This document shows, in pieces, positions 25,648 to 34,754 of a stretch of DNA of 64,000 bases. The stretch is from Negadavirga shengliensis (GTDB taxonomy: Bacteria; Bacteroidota; Bacteroidia; Cytophagales; Cyclobacteriaceae). The stretch is taken from NCBI RefSeq assembly GCF_042652345.1, contig NZ_JBHSJJ010000014.1, forward strand, positions 62,001 through 126,000, read 5' to 3'. The notes beneath the pieces were generated by a model. That model did no database searches, was not told the DNA's origin, and saw nothing but the letters and a program-made list of their open reading frames with translations. A program made the translations under genes and the position numbers. Positions within the stretch are counted from its first letter, which is position 1. Each line of letters begins with the position of its first letter.

Positions 25648-25810
25648 AATACGCTTTTTCGCTCTGTTAATTTAACCAAATAAAAAACAATAAAAAACTA
25701 ATCAAGCCACCATATAATCAAACAAAATGATGCTATACTAAACAAAATCTACCAAATACCAATTATCATATAAATCCCTTAATTTTGAGATATATTTTCA
25801 TCGAAACCCA

Positions 25811-26284
25811 ATGACTATGACTGCTTTTAACCAAATCATTTTAGCTATTATTCTGTTCTTACTACTTAGCCAATGCGGATCTTCGAATAGTACCCGTGAG
25901 GAAGATATTCAGGCTATAAAAGCCATGAGCAATGCCCGGGCAAAGGCCTTTAATGAGGGAAATGCAGCAGAAATTGCCAGGCATTTTACGGAGGATGCCT
26001 CCCTGATGGCACCCGGAAAACCTACTCAAAACGGTCCTGAAGCTGTGCAGGCCTATTATCAAAGTATTTTTGACGAATACGATACCGAATTGGAAAGCGG
26101 CTATGAGGAAGTTAAGGTGGATGGTGATCTGGCGTATGGAAGGGGGTTTGCCAAAGTAACCTTACACCCCAAAAACGGTGGTGCACCGATAAGGTCCACC
26201 TCCAAATACCTCAATATTTTGGAAAGACAGCAGGACGGTTCCTGGAAGACCACCCATGACATCTGGAACGGCAATGAAGAGTGA
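25811..26284 (+). CDS. SnoaL-like/DUF4440 lipoprotein (SgcJ/EcaC type)
   Basis: 157 residues with a lipoprotein signal (LLLSQCGSS) and then an NTF2-like cone fold: ARAKAFNEGNAAEIARHFTED, VQAYYQSIFDEYD, YGRGFAKVTL and WKTTHDIWNGNEE are the typical conserved stretches. These small lipoproteins lack a known catalytic role in Bacteroidota. The start could be either of the ATGs at 25811 or 25817; the signal works with both. A TAATTTTG sequence stands about 25 bases before the start and could be its -7 box. It is divergent from the lipid operon and convergent with priA. Confidence 0.82.
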   Translation: MTMTAFNQIILAIILFLLLSQCGSSNSTREEDIQAIKAMSNARAKAFNEGNAAEIARHFTEDASLMAPGKPTQNGPEAVQAYYQSIFDEYDTELESGYEEVKVDGDLAYGRGFAKVTLHPKNGGAPIRSTSKYLNILERQQDGSWKTTHDIWNGNEE

Positions 26285-26294
26285 CATATGCCCG

Positions 26295-28814
26295 TTAAGC
26301 AGGGTCCACATCCACAATTATTCTGGCCCCTTTGAAGTCTTTTTGGGAATTCAGAAATACGGTCTTTTCCACCAGTTCCTGCTTGAATAGGGTTTGGGCA
26401 TTCCCGGTCCGGTCAAGCTTGGCCCACAGCTCGTAGATATATTGGTTCTTAATCTTAGCGACCAGCCCCTTTTCCGGGCCTAAAATTATTTTCTTTACCT
26501 GTATGTCCATCAAAAGGTTCCTAAGATTTTTGGCGGTTTTTTCGGCTACGAACCTGTCCTTGTGTTTTACAGTTATCTTGATGTTTTTAACAAAGGGGGG
26601 ATAAAAAAAACGCTGTCTTTCAGCGATTTCCTGCTGATAGAAATCAATGTAATTTCCTCTGATAATCTGATTGAAAATCAACTGATCCGGCTTTCGGGTT
26701 TGAATGATGACGTGACCCATTTTGTCCCTTCTTCCTGCCCTACCGGCAACCTGGGTAATCTGTTGAAAGGCCCTTTCCCCAGAACGGAAGTCCGGAAAAT
26801 AAAGGATCCGGTCCGCATCCACTATGCCTACCACAGTCACTTTATCAAAATCAAGCCCTTTTGTAATCATCTGGGTGCCAACCAATATATCAATATTTCC
26901 GGCACCGAAATCCTCCAACAGCCGCTGGTAGCCATATTTTGAGCGGGTGGTATCCAAATCCATCCGTGCGATTCTGGCTTCGGGAAATAAGAGGGAAAGG
27001 TTTTCCTCTATCCTCTCCGTTCCCGTTCCTACACTGGAAAGCTTTTGACTCCCACAGGCATGACAACTGACCGGCACTTTGTCTTTAAAACCACAATAAT
27101 GACACCTCAATTCCTCTCCAAACTGATGGTAAGTAAGGCTGACATCACAATGCTCACATTGAGGTATCCATCCACATTCGTCACATGAAATATAGGGTGC
27201 ATACCCCCGCCGGTTTTGAAAAATCAACACCTGTTCCTGCCGGTTGAGCGCCTCCTGGATTTTCTCCCTCAATAACCTGGTAAAATCCAGCTTTAGCAGG
27301 TTCTTTTTCTTGTCCTGTAGTATATCCGCTAAATGGAATTTGGGAAGCTGCGCTTCCCCGTACCGTTGATCAATAAACACATACCCATATTTCCCGTTTT
27401 CTGCATTGTGGAAAGACTCAAATGCCGGGGTGGCGCTTCCAAGCAGCGCATTGGCCTGATGCAGCCAGGCCAACATGACAGCAGCATCCCGCGCATGAAA
27501 CCGTGGTGCAGGATCAAATTGCTTGTAGGAAGGTTCATGTTCCTCATCCACAATGATTAACCCCAAGCTGTCAAAGGGTAAAAAAATGGAAGAGCGTACC
27601 CCCACTACAAAGTTGTATTTGCCTTTCAGCACCCCCTGCCACACTTCCACCCGCTCGTTATCAGAATATTTGGAATGGTAAACCCCCATCTGGCTGCCAA
27701 ATACGCTTTGAAGTCTGGTTACCATATGGGTAGTGAGTGCGATTTCAGGAAGCAGCAACAGCACTTGGGAGCCGCTTTCCATCACTTCCCTGATAAGCCG
27801 GATATAAATTTCCGTTTTACCGCTTCCGGTGATCCCATGCAGCAATACGGTCTGCTTGGATTCAAATTGACGTTTGACAGCTTCCAGTGCTTCTTCCTGA
27901 AAACCGGAAAGGCCCATCCTGTCGTGGTCCACCATGCGGTCTTCAAAACGGCTAATGGTCACCTTAAACTCCTCAAACACCCCGTTTTTTATCAAAGTGA
28001 GCAGTGAGCTCGGTGAACAACCTCCTTCGGTGACGGATTTTTTTATCAAACCCTTATCATTCAATTCCGGTTGATGAAATACAGGAACCTGCTGCAGGTA
28101 CTTAAGCAGTACCTCTTCCTGTTTAGGTTTTCCCGCTATGGTTTCGAAAAGTTTCTCCAACGCTTCCTTGTTCTCTACATAAGCGTTTTTCAGCCGGATC
28201 CTTGTCTCAATCTTTGGAGTATATTTCTCCTTTAGTTGTTCGTACACCAATATCGCCCTCTTTAAGAGCAGGCTTTTGATGATTTTATGGGTGGACTTGG
28301 ATTCCAAAAGATGTTCACAAGCCTCTACACTCAGTTCATCCCGCTTTTCCAATGCTTCCAGGATGATCCATTCCCGGTCATCTATGGGGATTCCTGGGTT
28401 TTCGAGGTCAAAATCAGGATGCAGCTGAACTTTGCTTTCGGTGCTGAGCTTAAGGCCGCTGGGCAGGGCTGCATTCATCACTTCTCCTATATGGCAGCAA
28501 TAATAGCCGGCCATCCAGTTCCAAAATTTTATCTGAAGGGCATTCACTACGGGAAAATCATCCAAGAGATCCATAATGGGTTTGGCAACGTATTGCGCCG
28601 GTGGTTTTTGGTGCACCTTTCCCACGATGCCTGTGAGGATTTTTTTCTTGCCAAACTGCACAATGACGCGGAAACCAATCCCAATTTTATCTTGGATTTC
28701 ATCAGGCACCCTGTAAGTGAACCACTTGGGTATGGGCACCGGAAGGATAACATCAGCAAATAAATTCTTTGATTCTTTTTTTACAGATGCTGTCTGGCCA
28801 AATAAATCTTCCAA
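26295..28814 (-). CDS. priA: Primosomal protein N' (replication restart helicase)
   Basis: 839 residues, the usual length. The N-terminal 3'-DNA-binding region is followed by helicase motifs: GITGSGKTEIYIRLI (Walker A), VDEEHEPSYKQ (DEEH box), LGSATPAFES, and the C-terminal VGTQMITKGLDFDKVTVVG and QVAGRAGR. The zinc region, CDECGWIPQCEHCDVSL and CHYCG...CHACGS, has the eight Cys typical of PriA. It reloads the replicative helicase at stalled forks. It stands as its own unit, 39 bases from the YyaL-like gene upstream, so partial co-transcription is possible. Confidence 0.96.
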   Translation of the reverse strand: MEDLFGQTASVKKESKNLFADVILPVPIPKWFTYRVPDEIQDKIGIGFRVIVQFGKKKILTGIVGKVHQKPPAQYVAKPIMDLLDDFPVVNALQIKFWNWMAGYYCCHIGEVMNAALPSGLKLSTESKVQLHPDFDLENPGIPIDDREWIILEALEKRDELSVEACEHLLESKSTHKIIKSLLLKRAILVYEQLKEKYTPKIETRIRLKNAYVENKEALEKLFETIAGKPKQEEVLLKYLQQVPVFHQPELNDKGLIKKSVTEGGCSPSSLLTLIKNGVFEEFKVTISRFEDRMVDHDRMGLSGFQEEALEAVKRQFESKQTVLLHGITGSGKTEIYIRLIREVMESGSQVLLLLPEIALTTHMVTRLQSVFGSQMGVYHSKYSDNERVEVWQGVLKGKYNFVVGVRSSIFLPFDSLGLIIVDEEHEPSYKQFDPAPRFHARDAAVMLAWLHQANALLGSATPAFESFHNAENGKYGYVFIDQRYGEAQLPKFHLADILQDKKKNLLKLDFTRLLREKIQEALNRQEQVLIFQNRRGYAPYISCDECGWIPQCEHCDVSLTYHQFGEELRCHYCGFKDKVPVSCHACGSQKLSSVGTGTERIEENLSLLFPEARIARMDLDTTRSKYGYQRLLEDFGAGNIDILVGTQMITKGLDFDKVTVVGIVDADRILYFPDFRSGERAFQQITQVAGRAGRRDKMGHVIIQTRKPDQLIFNQIIRGNYIDFYQQEIAERQRFFYPPFVKNIKITVKHKDRFVAEKTAKNLRNLLMDIQVKKIILGPEKGLVAKIKNQYIYELWAKLDRTGNAQTLFKQELVEKTVFLNSQKDFKGARIIVDVDPA

Positions 28815-28853
28815 AAGCCTATTGATTAAAGTTCATTTATACAAAAAAACAAG

Positions 28854-30878
28854 TTAAAGCTTCGGCAACTGCGGAAGAGCCTCCTCGATCGCCGTGACCG
28901 GTCTTTGACAGGTTTTGTTGAAGCACACATAAATAAGTGCCTCTCCGTCTTTATTTTCAGTTTTATCAGACAATAAAGGTATCTCTTTATCCGCGGTATC
29001 GGAAGCAGCTATCACGCTATTTGGGTGATAAGAACGATGTAAGCCCAATGCTTTTTGCTTTGCCCCTCTTCCTACAACAGCTATTTCAGCTGTAGGCACC
29101 AGCTGTTCCAGATACAGACTGGCCCAGTTAGCCATAAACCCGGGCTCCTTGATCAAAATGCCATGCAATAGGCCCAACATCTTTTTCGCCTGTTTTTGGA
29201 AAGGCTCATGGTAATAATACAAGCCCAACTGATGGAGGTTTCTGGCCATCATGGAATTACTGGACGGGATCACGTTGTCAAATAGTTCTTTTTTATTGGC
29301 TATCAGTTTTTCTGCGCCGGGGTCATTGAAATAAAACAGATGATCTGTCCGGTCCAAATAGCGCTGAAGCGCTCCCTCCGTCAATAATTTAGCCCTTTGC
29401 AACCAGGCCCCGTCAAACCCGGTCCCGTACAGATCAAGGAATGCCTGGATCACGGCGGCATAATCTTCCGAAAAAGCCGGGGTATAGGCCTCGCCATGTT
29501 TATAATTTCTGTAAAGGCGTCCATCCACCACCATTTCAGACCAAATGAATTCCCCACATTTGCGGGCCATTTCCAAAGCTTTCTTATTGCCGGTGGCCTT
29601 GTACACCTGGCTTAGTCCCGAGATGGCAAGGCCGTTCCATCCGCTGATGATTTTATCATCCAGGCCCGGCTTGATTCTGTTTTCTCTTACCGCAAGCAAA
29701 CGTGTTTTGATTCCGGCCAACCTTGCTTTCAATTCATCCGGCTTTAAACCGGCTTGCCGGGCGTTTTCGTCATAAGATGTTGTCTGAAAAAGAATATTTC
29801 TGCCAGGTTCCCAGTTCCCCTCTTTTTTTACAGCATATACGTTGCAAAACCAGGCCATATTCTCTGCCAAGTGTTCAGTCAGTTCTTCATGGGTCCATGT
29901 ATAGTATTTCCCCTCTTCCCCTTCGCTGTCCGCATCCAAGGCCGCATAGAAACCGCCTTCGGGATCAGTCATTTCGCGCTCAAGCCAGGTAACCGTTTCT
30001 TCCAGTTTCTCTTTGTAGAAATCATCTTTACTGTATTGATAGGCTTTGGCATAAAGGGAAAGCAGCTGTCCGTTATCATATAGCATCTTTTCAAAATGGG
30101 GGGCAAACCACTCACTGTCCACACTGTACCTGGCAAACCCTCCCCCTATGTGATCATAAATACCTCCCATGCCTATTTTTTTCAGCGTGAAAAGTACTTT
30201 TGCTCCCAGATCAGGGTCCTCATTCAAAATGGCCAGGTCCAATAAAAATGCCCAAATCGCCGGCATGGGAAACTTGGGGGCCCTTTTCAGCCCTCCCCAT
30301 TCCGGATCAAAGCCGCGGATAATGTCCTCCCCTATTTTCAACAATTCGGCTTTGGATAATCCCTCCTTCTCTTCCTTTAGCCCATATTTTTCAATGGTCT
30401 CCCTACTCAGGCTCCTCCCAAATCCTTCGGCGCTTTCCAATAACTGCGCATGTTGATCAACAAAAGCCCGGCTAATGCTGCCAAGTACCTGGATCCAGTT
30501 TTTTTTGGGAAAGTAAGTCCCTCCATAAAAAGGTTTCTGATTGGGCATCAGGAAAACATTCAAGGGCCATCCTCCCTGTAATCCCATCACCTGCACCGCC
30601 TCCATATAGATATTGTCCAGATCAGGCCGCTCCTCTCTGTCTATCTTGATGCAGACAAAGTTAGCGTTCATCATTTCAGCCACTGCAGCATCCTCAAAGC
30701 TTTCCCTTTCCATTACATGGCACCAATGGCAGGAAGAATAGCCTATACTGACCAGTATCGGCTTATTTTCCCTCTCCGCTTTGGTCAACGCCTCTTCCCC
30801 CCAGGGAAACCAGTCGACGGGGTTGTGGGCGTGCTGTAACAGATAGGGGCTTTTGCTGTGGATCAGTCGATTGGGCAT
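28854..30878 (-). CDS. YyaL/SSP411-like thioredoxin-fold protein (DUF255)
   Basis: 674 residues of the highly conserved N-acylglucosamine-2-epimerase-like/DUF255 family. The N-terminal thioredoxin-like domain opens with NRLIHSKSPYLLQHAHNPVDW and carries SSCHWCHVMERESF with a CxxC motif. The remaining part is an (alpha/alpha)6 barrel with HPHFEKMLYDNGQLL-like conserved sequence (APHFEKMLYDNGQ) and IISGWNGLAISGL. Function is not established; roles in thiol redox and carbohydrate metabolism have been proposed. It lies five bases downstream of the GSCFA gene, suggesting an operon. Confidence 0.9.
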   Translation of the reverse strand: MPNRLIHSKSPYLLQHAHNPVDWFPWGEEALTKAERENKPILVSIGYSSCHWCHVMERESFEDAAVAEMMNANFVCIKIDREERPDLDNIYMEAVQVMGLQGGWPLNVFLMPNQKPFYGGTYFPKKNWIQVLGSISRAFVDQHAQLLESAEGFGRSLSRETIEKYGLKEEKEGLSKAELLKIGEDIIRGFDPEWGGLKRAPKFPMPAIWAFLLDLAILNEDPDLGAKVLFTLKKIGMGGIYDHIGGGFARYSVDSEWFAPHFEKMLYDNGQLLSLYAKAYQYSKDDFYKEKLEETVTWLEREMTDPEGGFYAALDADSEGEEGKYYTWTHEELTEHLAENMAWFCNVYAVKKEGNWEPGRNILFQTTSYDENARQAGLKPDELKARLAGIKTRLLAVRENRIKPGLDDKIISGWNGLAISGLSQVYKATGNKKALEMARKCGEFIWSEMVVDGRLYRNYKHGEAYTPAFSEDYAAVIQAFLDLYGTGFDGAWLQRAKLLTEGALQRYLDRTDHLFYFNDPGAEKLIANKKELFDNVIPSSNSMMARNLHQLGLYYYHEPFQKQAKKMLGLLHGILIKEPGFMANWASLYLEQLVPTAEIAVVGRGAKQKALGLHRSYHPNSVIAASDTADKEIPLLSDKTENKDGEALIYVCFNKTCQRPVTAIEEALPQLPKL

Positions 30879-30883
30879 GGCGG

Positions 30884-31870
30884 TTATGCTGTTTGTTTTA
30901 TTTGTTTGTCTATGGCTTCCATTTCTTCAGAATAGTCCAAATAATCCGGCATTTCGGTTATTTTTTCCAGCAATCTCATCAGGAACTCCTTGTGGGCATT
31001 TGACCGGGGATTGAAAGGTCTGTGGCTTAGGGCTTGTTTTACATTTTCCACCCTTTTAAGTAGCTTGCTGGTCCCGCTGTCAAAGTAGCAAGCTTTAAAA
31101 TGTTCCCACACATAATCCTCCGCCGGACCGGAGGGGTGAATCATGTCCGGTTTATAAAACCTGTAATCCCTGAGATCATCCATCATCAATTCATAGGAAG
31201 GAAAATAAGATACTTTTTCAAAATCCTTCTCTAAACGATGGCAAAGTAGCCTCAATTGGCTTTTGCTGACCTGATTCCGGAGCATTCCCTCTCTGATGTG
31301 TCTGACGGGGCTTACGGTAAGCACTATTTCCACGTTGGGATTATGCGCCATCTGCAACTGGAAATAGGTTTCAAAAGCAGCCATCATTTCGTCCGGCTCG
31401 AGCATCCTCCTAGCAAACCGTGAGGCCGGTTGTTTGTGACAGTTGGCCACCAAGGCCTTTGGTTCCAATAGCTCAAAGACAAAAGCGGTTCCCAGTGTGA
31501 TAAATACATGGCTTGCTTCCAAAAGGCACCGTTTTACCAGCCGTTGGGTGTCTCTTAACAACAGCAACAATTCCTCCCGAGAAGAGGCATTGATTTCAGA
31601 ATGCACCTGATAGTGAAAGTACCTTTCGTCTTTGGCAAGCACCAAGGTTTCCGGAAATTCCTTATCCGACAAAGCATTGCTCAGTAGAGAAAAAAGGGAA
31701 ACCGGGTTATAAACCACGCCGTAGGGATTAGCCAGCACTTTGAATTTTCCCTGAAGAAGTTTATCGCCGATTATATCTGAAAAACAGGAGCCGATGCTTA
31801 ACACTTTCTCCTTATGGCAGATCTTTCTCTCACATGCGGGTATCTCAAATGTAGTTCTGAACACTTCCAT
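30884..31870 (-). CDS. GSCFA-domain protein (SGNH-hydrolase-like)
   Basis: 328 residues with the name-giving motif in VLSIGSCFSDIIG and a matching NPYGVVYNP block, followed by HVFITLGTAFVFE, TVSPVRHIREG and PDMIHPSGPAEDYVWE. The GSCF serine, the Asn/Gly blocks and the Asp-x-x-His near the end are arranged as in GDSL/SGNH esterases, so it is probably an acyl or acetyl esterase acting on a glycan, but no function has been shown. The family is typical of Bacteroidota and Alphaproteobacteria. It leads an operon with the YyaL-like gene. Confidence 0.9.
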   Translation of the reverse strand: MEVFRTTFEIPACERKICHKEKVLSIGSCFSDIIGDKLLQGKFKVLANPYGVVYNPVSLFSLLSNALSDKEFPETLVLAKDERYFHYQVHSEINASSREELLLLLRDTQRLVKRCLLEASHVFITLGTAFVFELLEPKALVANCHKQPASRFARRMLEPDEMMAAFETYFQLQMAHNPNVEIVLTVSPVRHIREGMLRNQVSKSQLRLLCHRLEKDFEKVSYFPSYELMMDDLRDYRFYKPDMIHPSGPAEDYVWEHFKACYFDSGTSKLLKRVENVKQALSHRPFNPRSNAHKEFLMRLLEKITEMPDYLDYSEEMEAIDKQIKQTA

Positions 31871-32099
31871 AATTTATCCTAAAGAGAGATTAAAATTAGC
31901 ACAAATTACAGGGCTTTGCTATCAAATAGGTTAGAATAAAATCATCCCACAGGTCTTTAATTAATTATCAATTCATCAACTATGTTTATTCATTGTTATT
32001 AAATAATTAATAAATAAACTCTCTATTTGCATAATAACAAATAAATACTGAATATTGCCCTATATATACTAACAATCATCCTAACTCAATAAATTCATC

Positions 32100-32348
32100 A
32101 TGAAAACAAGCGTATTAGAAAAAACCGTTGAAAGCACTATTGAAAAACTGAACAAGTTAAAACTCGACGATACATTGACTGCAGAGCTGCAATGGTGTCT
32201 CGGGAGCTACAGGCACGACAAAAATCCGGAAGGATTATTAGAGAAGTCCCTTATTGCCCTGACTTTATTGAAAGAAAAAAGAGAAGAAAACAGCAAGGCT
32301 GTTTCTAAAAAACTGATAGCAGATTTGGAAAAGTTGGTTGTAGACTAA
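32100..32348 (+). CDS. Small acidic-basic helical protein of unknown function
   Basis: 82 residues, with no signal or membrane segment. It is almost entirely helix-forming, rich in Lys, Glu and Leu, with heptad-like spacing (LEKTVESTIEKLNKLKL and LIALTLLKEKREENSK). One Trp-Cys pair (QWCLGSYRH) marks the middle. It stands alone after a very AT-rich 230-base leader and ends directly in a strong terminator. A dedicated promoter region plus terminator point to a real, well-expressed gene. I do not recognise the family. Confidence 0.7.
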   Translation: MKTSVLEKTVESTIEKLNKLKLDDTLTAELQWCLGSYRHDKNPEGLLEKSLIALTLLKEKREENSKAVSKKLIADLEKLVVD

Positions 32349-32378
32349 AAAAGCCAGGAAAATTCCTGGCTTTTTTAG
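32345..32378 (+). terminator. Bidirectional intrinsic terminator between the 82-residue gene and rplI
   Basis: A perfect palindrome: an A-run, GCCAGGAA, a two-base loop centre (AA), TTCCTGGC and six T. Because the A-run and T-run mirror each other it works on both strands, ending the 82-residue gene and the convergent rpsF-rpsR-rplI operon. Confidence 0.9.
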
Positions 32379-32394
32379 CTATATGCAGTAAAGC

Positions 32395-32838
32395 TTATTC
32401 AGCAACTACACTGAATTTTACGTTGGTTTTTACTTCCCGGTGCAAATCAATTTCTGCTTCAAAGTCACCCGCGGAAGTAACAGGCTGGCTGATGGAGATT
32501 TTCTTTCTGTCCACATCAATGCCTTTCTCTGCCAGGGCATCTGACAACTGCAAAGTGGTCACTTTCCCAAATATTTTACCGGATTCACCGATTTTGGCTT
32601 TGATTTCCAAGCTTACCTTTTCTAATTTCTCAGCAATGGCTTCGGCCTCTTTTTTGATTTTATCGGCCTTATGGGCAGCCTGCTTGATATTTTCTTCCAG
32701 AATTTTCTTATTGGAAGGAGTAGCCAAAACGGCGAAACCTTGGGGGATCAGGTAATTCCTTCCGTAACCTGGCTTTACATCTACCAAGTCATTTTTATAA
32801 CCGAGTCCTTTTATATCTGTCTTTAAAATAACTTCCAT
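32395..32838 (-). CDS. rplI: 50S ribosomal protein L9
   Basis: 147 residues, the normal length. The N-terminal domain MEVILKTDIKGLGYKNDLVDVKPGYGRNYLIPQGFA has the L9 signature, with the long central helix (about 45-75) and the C-terminal domain (GKIFGKVTTLQLSDAL) following. It binds 23S rRNA at the base of the L1 stalk. It is last in the rpsF-rpsR-rplI operon, 41 bases after rpsR, and is followed by the bidirectional terminator. Confidence 0.98.
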   Translation of the reverse strand: MEVILKTDIKGLGYKNDLVDVKPGYGRNYLIPQGFAVLATPSNKKILEENIKQAAHKADKIKKEAEAIAEKLEKVSLEIKAKIGESGKIFGKVTTLQLSDALAEKGIDVDRKKISISQPVTSAGDFEAEIDLHREVKTNVKFSVVAE

Positions 32839-32879
32839 TATTGTATTAATTTAATTGGATGAATGAAACCATCTTAGGA

Positions 32880-33131
32880 TTATTTCAATCCGTCTGATAC
32901 ATAAGGCAACAGGGCTAAATGCCTGGCCTTTTTGATAGCTTGGGCCACTTTCCTTTGGTATTTGGCGGAGTTCCCGGTAAGCCTTCTAGGAAGTATTTTT
33001 CCTTGTTCGTTTACAAATTTCAACAAGAAGTTGGGATCTTTATAATCGATATACTTGATCCCCAGTTTTTTAAACCGGCAATATTTTTTCTTGTTCTGTT
33101 CTCTGTTGATCGGTTCGTTTTTTAATGTCAT
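32880..33131 (-). CDS. rpsR: 30S ribosomal protein S18
   Basis: 83 residues; YCRFKKLGIKYIDYKDPNFL and KILPRRLTGNSAKYQRKVAQAIKKARHLALLPY are the S18 core that packs with S6 on 16S rRNA. It overlaps the rpsF stop by four bases (ATGA-type junction), so the S6-S18 pair is made in equal amounts. Confidence 0.98.
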   Translation of the reverse strand: MTLKNEPINREQNKKKYCRFKKLGIKYIDYKDPNFLLKFVNEQGKILPRRLTGNSAKYQRKVAQAIKKARHLALLPYVSDGLK

Positions 33132-33499
33132 TTTGCTGGCTCCTCCTTAGCTTCTGATTTTTTGTTGAATTCCCCTTTTCTTCTTCTTTCAGCATATACG
33201 ATGGCGTGTTTATCCAATGCTGTGGTCAAAAACCGGAGAACGGTCTCATCTCTTCTGAATTCAAGTTCAAATTTCTTGATCACAGTAGGATCCGCGTTGA
33301 ACTCAACCAACACATAAAACCCGGTACTTTTCTTCTGGATGGGATAGGCGAGTTTCTTCAACCCCCAATTTTCCACATTAATAATTTCTGCCCCCAATTC
33401 TTTTAACAAGCCTACATACTTGTCAACGGTATCCTTCATCTGGATTTCAGACAAAACGGGAGTAAGGATGAATACCGTTTCATAATTCTTTTGGAACAT
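33128..33499 (-). CDS. rpsF: 30S ribosomal protein S6
   Basis: 123 residues. YETVFILTPVLSEIQM at the N-terminus and NVENWGLKKLAYPIQKKSTGFYVLVEFNADP in the middle are typical of S6, with the basic-acidic C-terminal tail common in Bacteroidota. It is the first gene of the ribosomal operon and is preceded by a clear Bacteroidota promoter at 33540-33571. Confidence 0.98.
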   Translation of the reverse strand: MFQKNYETVFILTPVLSEIQMKDTVDKYVGLLKELGAEIINVENWGLKKLAYPIQKKSTGFYVLVEFNADPTVIKKFELEFRRDETVLRFLTTALDKHAIVYAERRRKGEFNKKSEAKEEPAK

Positions 33500-33539
33500 T
33501 CTTTTTGTTTTTTTAATTAAACTTCCTAAAAACAGATCG

Positions 33540-33571
33540 CAAAATTAGCGTTTTTGATCCAAACAACAAAA
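33540..33571 (-). promoter_or_regulatory. Bacteroidota sigma-A promoter of the rpsF operon
   Basis: Read on the minus strand: TTTTG (33571-33567), a 19-base spacer, then TAATTTTG (33547-33540). This matches the Bacteroidota consensus TTG-N19-TAnnTTTG exactly, about 40 bases before the rpsF start. Confidence 0.7.
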
Positions 33572-33581
33572 TAGTGTGGGC

Positions 33582-34502
33582 CTATTTTACCTCAAAAGTT
33601 CTGCTGCCAATCTCCTCCCCATCTGAAAAGATCCTAATGGTATAAACCCCTTTCGCATAATCCGACTCCTTTTCATAAAAATAGGTCAGCTGCTGCTTCG
33701 TGTTATTGAACACGATGTCTTGTTTGGCAGTAAAGAATTCTTCCCTGCCATCGATTTCAAAAGTTCCGGATCCTTTTGCGATATCAAAAATAACCTGGTC
33801 ATTAGGCCCAAGCACCTGCACGTAGATATCCCTCGTTCCAGCCGGGGCCACCTGGTTGTCGGCGATATGGAAGGATATTTTCAGTTTGGAGAGTTGCCTG
33901 TTTCTAAACTCATCCTCTCTTTCCCGGCCCCGTGCATTCACTGCAGCCACCGCAATATTTTCCGCCCTGAGTTTGGCTGCCAGGTTCACTTTTTCAACCA
34001 ACTCTTCAGCCCGGATATTGAGCTTCACCACTTCCTCCTCAATTTCCGCCTTCGAACTTTTCAGCTCTTTGTTTTCTGTATATAGCTGTTCGTTCTGCTC
34101 TCTCAATCTGACAATATCGGAATCCTTTTCCTTCAACAGTTTTCCATAACTGTCTATTTGGGCGTTCAGCTTGGTTATTTCCTCGGTAGTTCTGCTTCTT
34201 TCGAGATTCCTCTCTCTGATCAATTGTTCCCGGATGGCTACCAGGGAGTCTACATTTCCGCCCAGTTTTTCTATTTCCTGAATCCTAAGATCCAATTGAA
34301 AAGTAATGGAATCCAAACGAATATTCAGATCACTGTTTTCTTCCGTGAGGATAAGTATCTCTTCGTTCTTCTGATTTTTTTCTTTATGATCCGAAAAAAG
34401 TCGCCATCCACTGATGAGCACCAACAAGATCAAGACAATGATCAGAATATTTTTACCCTTTTCCGTGTTGATTATTTCGGACTTGCCCTTTTCCTCATTC
34501 AT
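33582..34502 (-). CDS. Membrane-anchored coiled-coil protein of unknown function
   Basis: 306 residues: a short cytoplasmic N-terminus, one membrane helix (about 18-36, NILIIVLILLVLISGWRLF), a coiled coil (about 44-185) with Leu heptads, and a C-terminal beta domain (about 205-306) with AGTRDIYVQVLGPNDQVIF, GSGTFEIDG and KGVYTIRIFSDGEEIG. Similar proteins are common next to ribosomal genes in Cytophagales and have no assigned role; names such as chromosome partitioning protein for relatives rest only on the coiled coil. It is single, 82 bases upstream of rpsF. Confidence 0.75.
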   Translation of the reverse strand: MNEEKGKSEIINTEKGKNILIIVLILLVLISGWRLFSDHKEKNQKNEEILILTEENSDLNIRLDSITFQLDLRIQEIEKLGGNVDSLVAIREQLIRERNLERSRTTEEITKLNAQIDSYGKLLKEKDSDIVRLREQNEQLYTENKELKSSKAEIEEEVVKLNIRAEELVEKVNLAAKLRAENIAVAAVNARGREREDEFRNRQLSKLKISFHIADNQVAPAGTRDIYVQVLGPNDQVIFDIAKGSGTFEIDGREEFFTAKQDIVFNNTKQQLTYFYEKESDYAKGVYTIRIFSDGEEIGSRTFEVK

Positions 34503-34754
34503 TATGTGTAAATTTTTAATATAGGCTAATGTGTATTACAGATATTATTATTTGATATTCAAAAACCAACCGATAACAATCCAAGTGCAGCGTAGCCCTG
34601 GTTTAATAGAAAGTACAATCATAATATTATGCAATTTTTAGACCAATTCTTATACATTTTTAAAAAGAGATGATCTTACCACAAATAACGGTGATTATCA
34701 GCTAATTACTTAATTCAAAGCAAAAATAAAAAAACGGTTATACCAAAAAAAACC

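Noticed and set aside
33582..34502. Chromosome partition or SMC-like protein
   Set aside because: Only a coiled coil supports this; there are no ATPase motifs and the protein has a membrane anchor and a beta domain.
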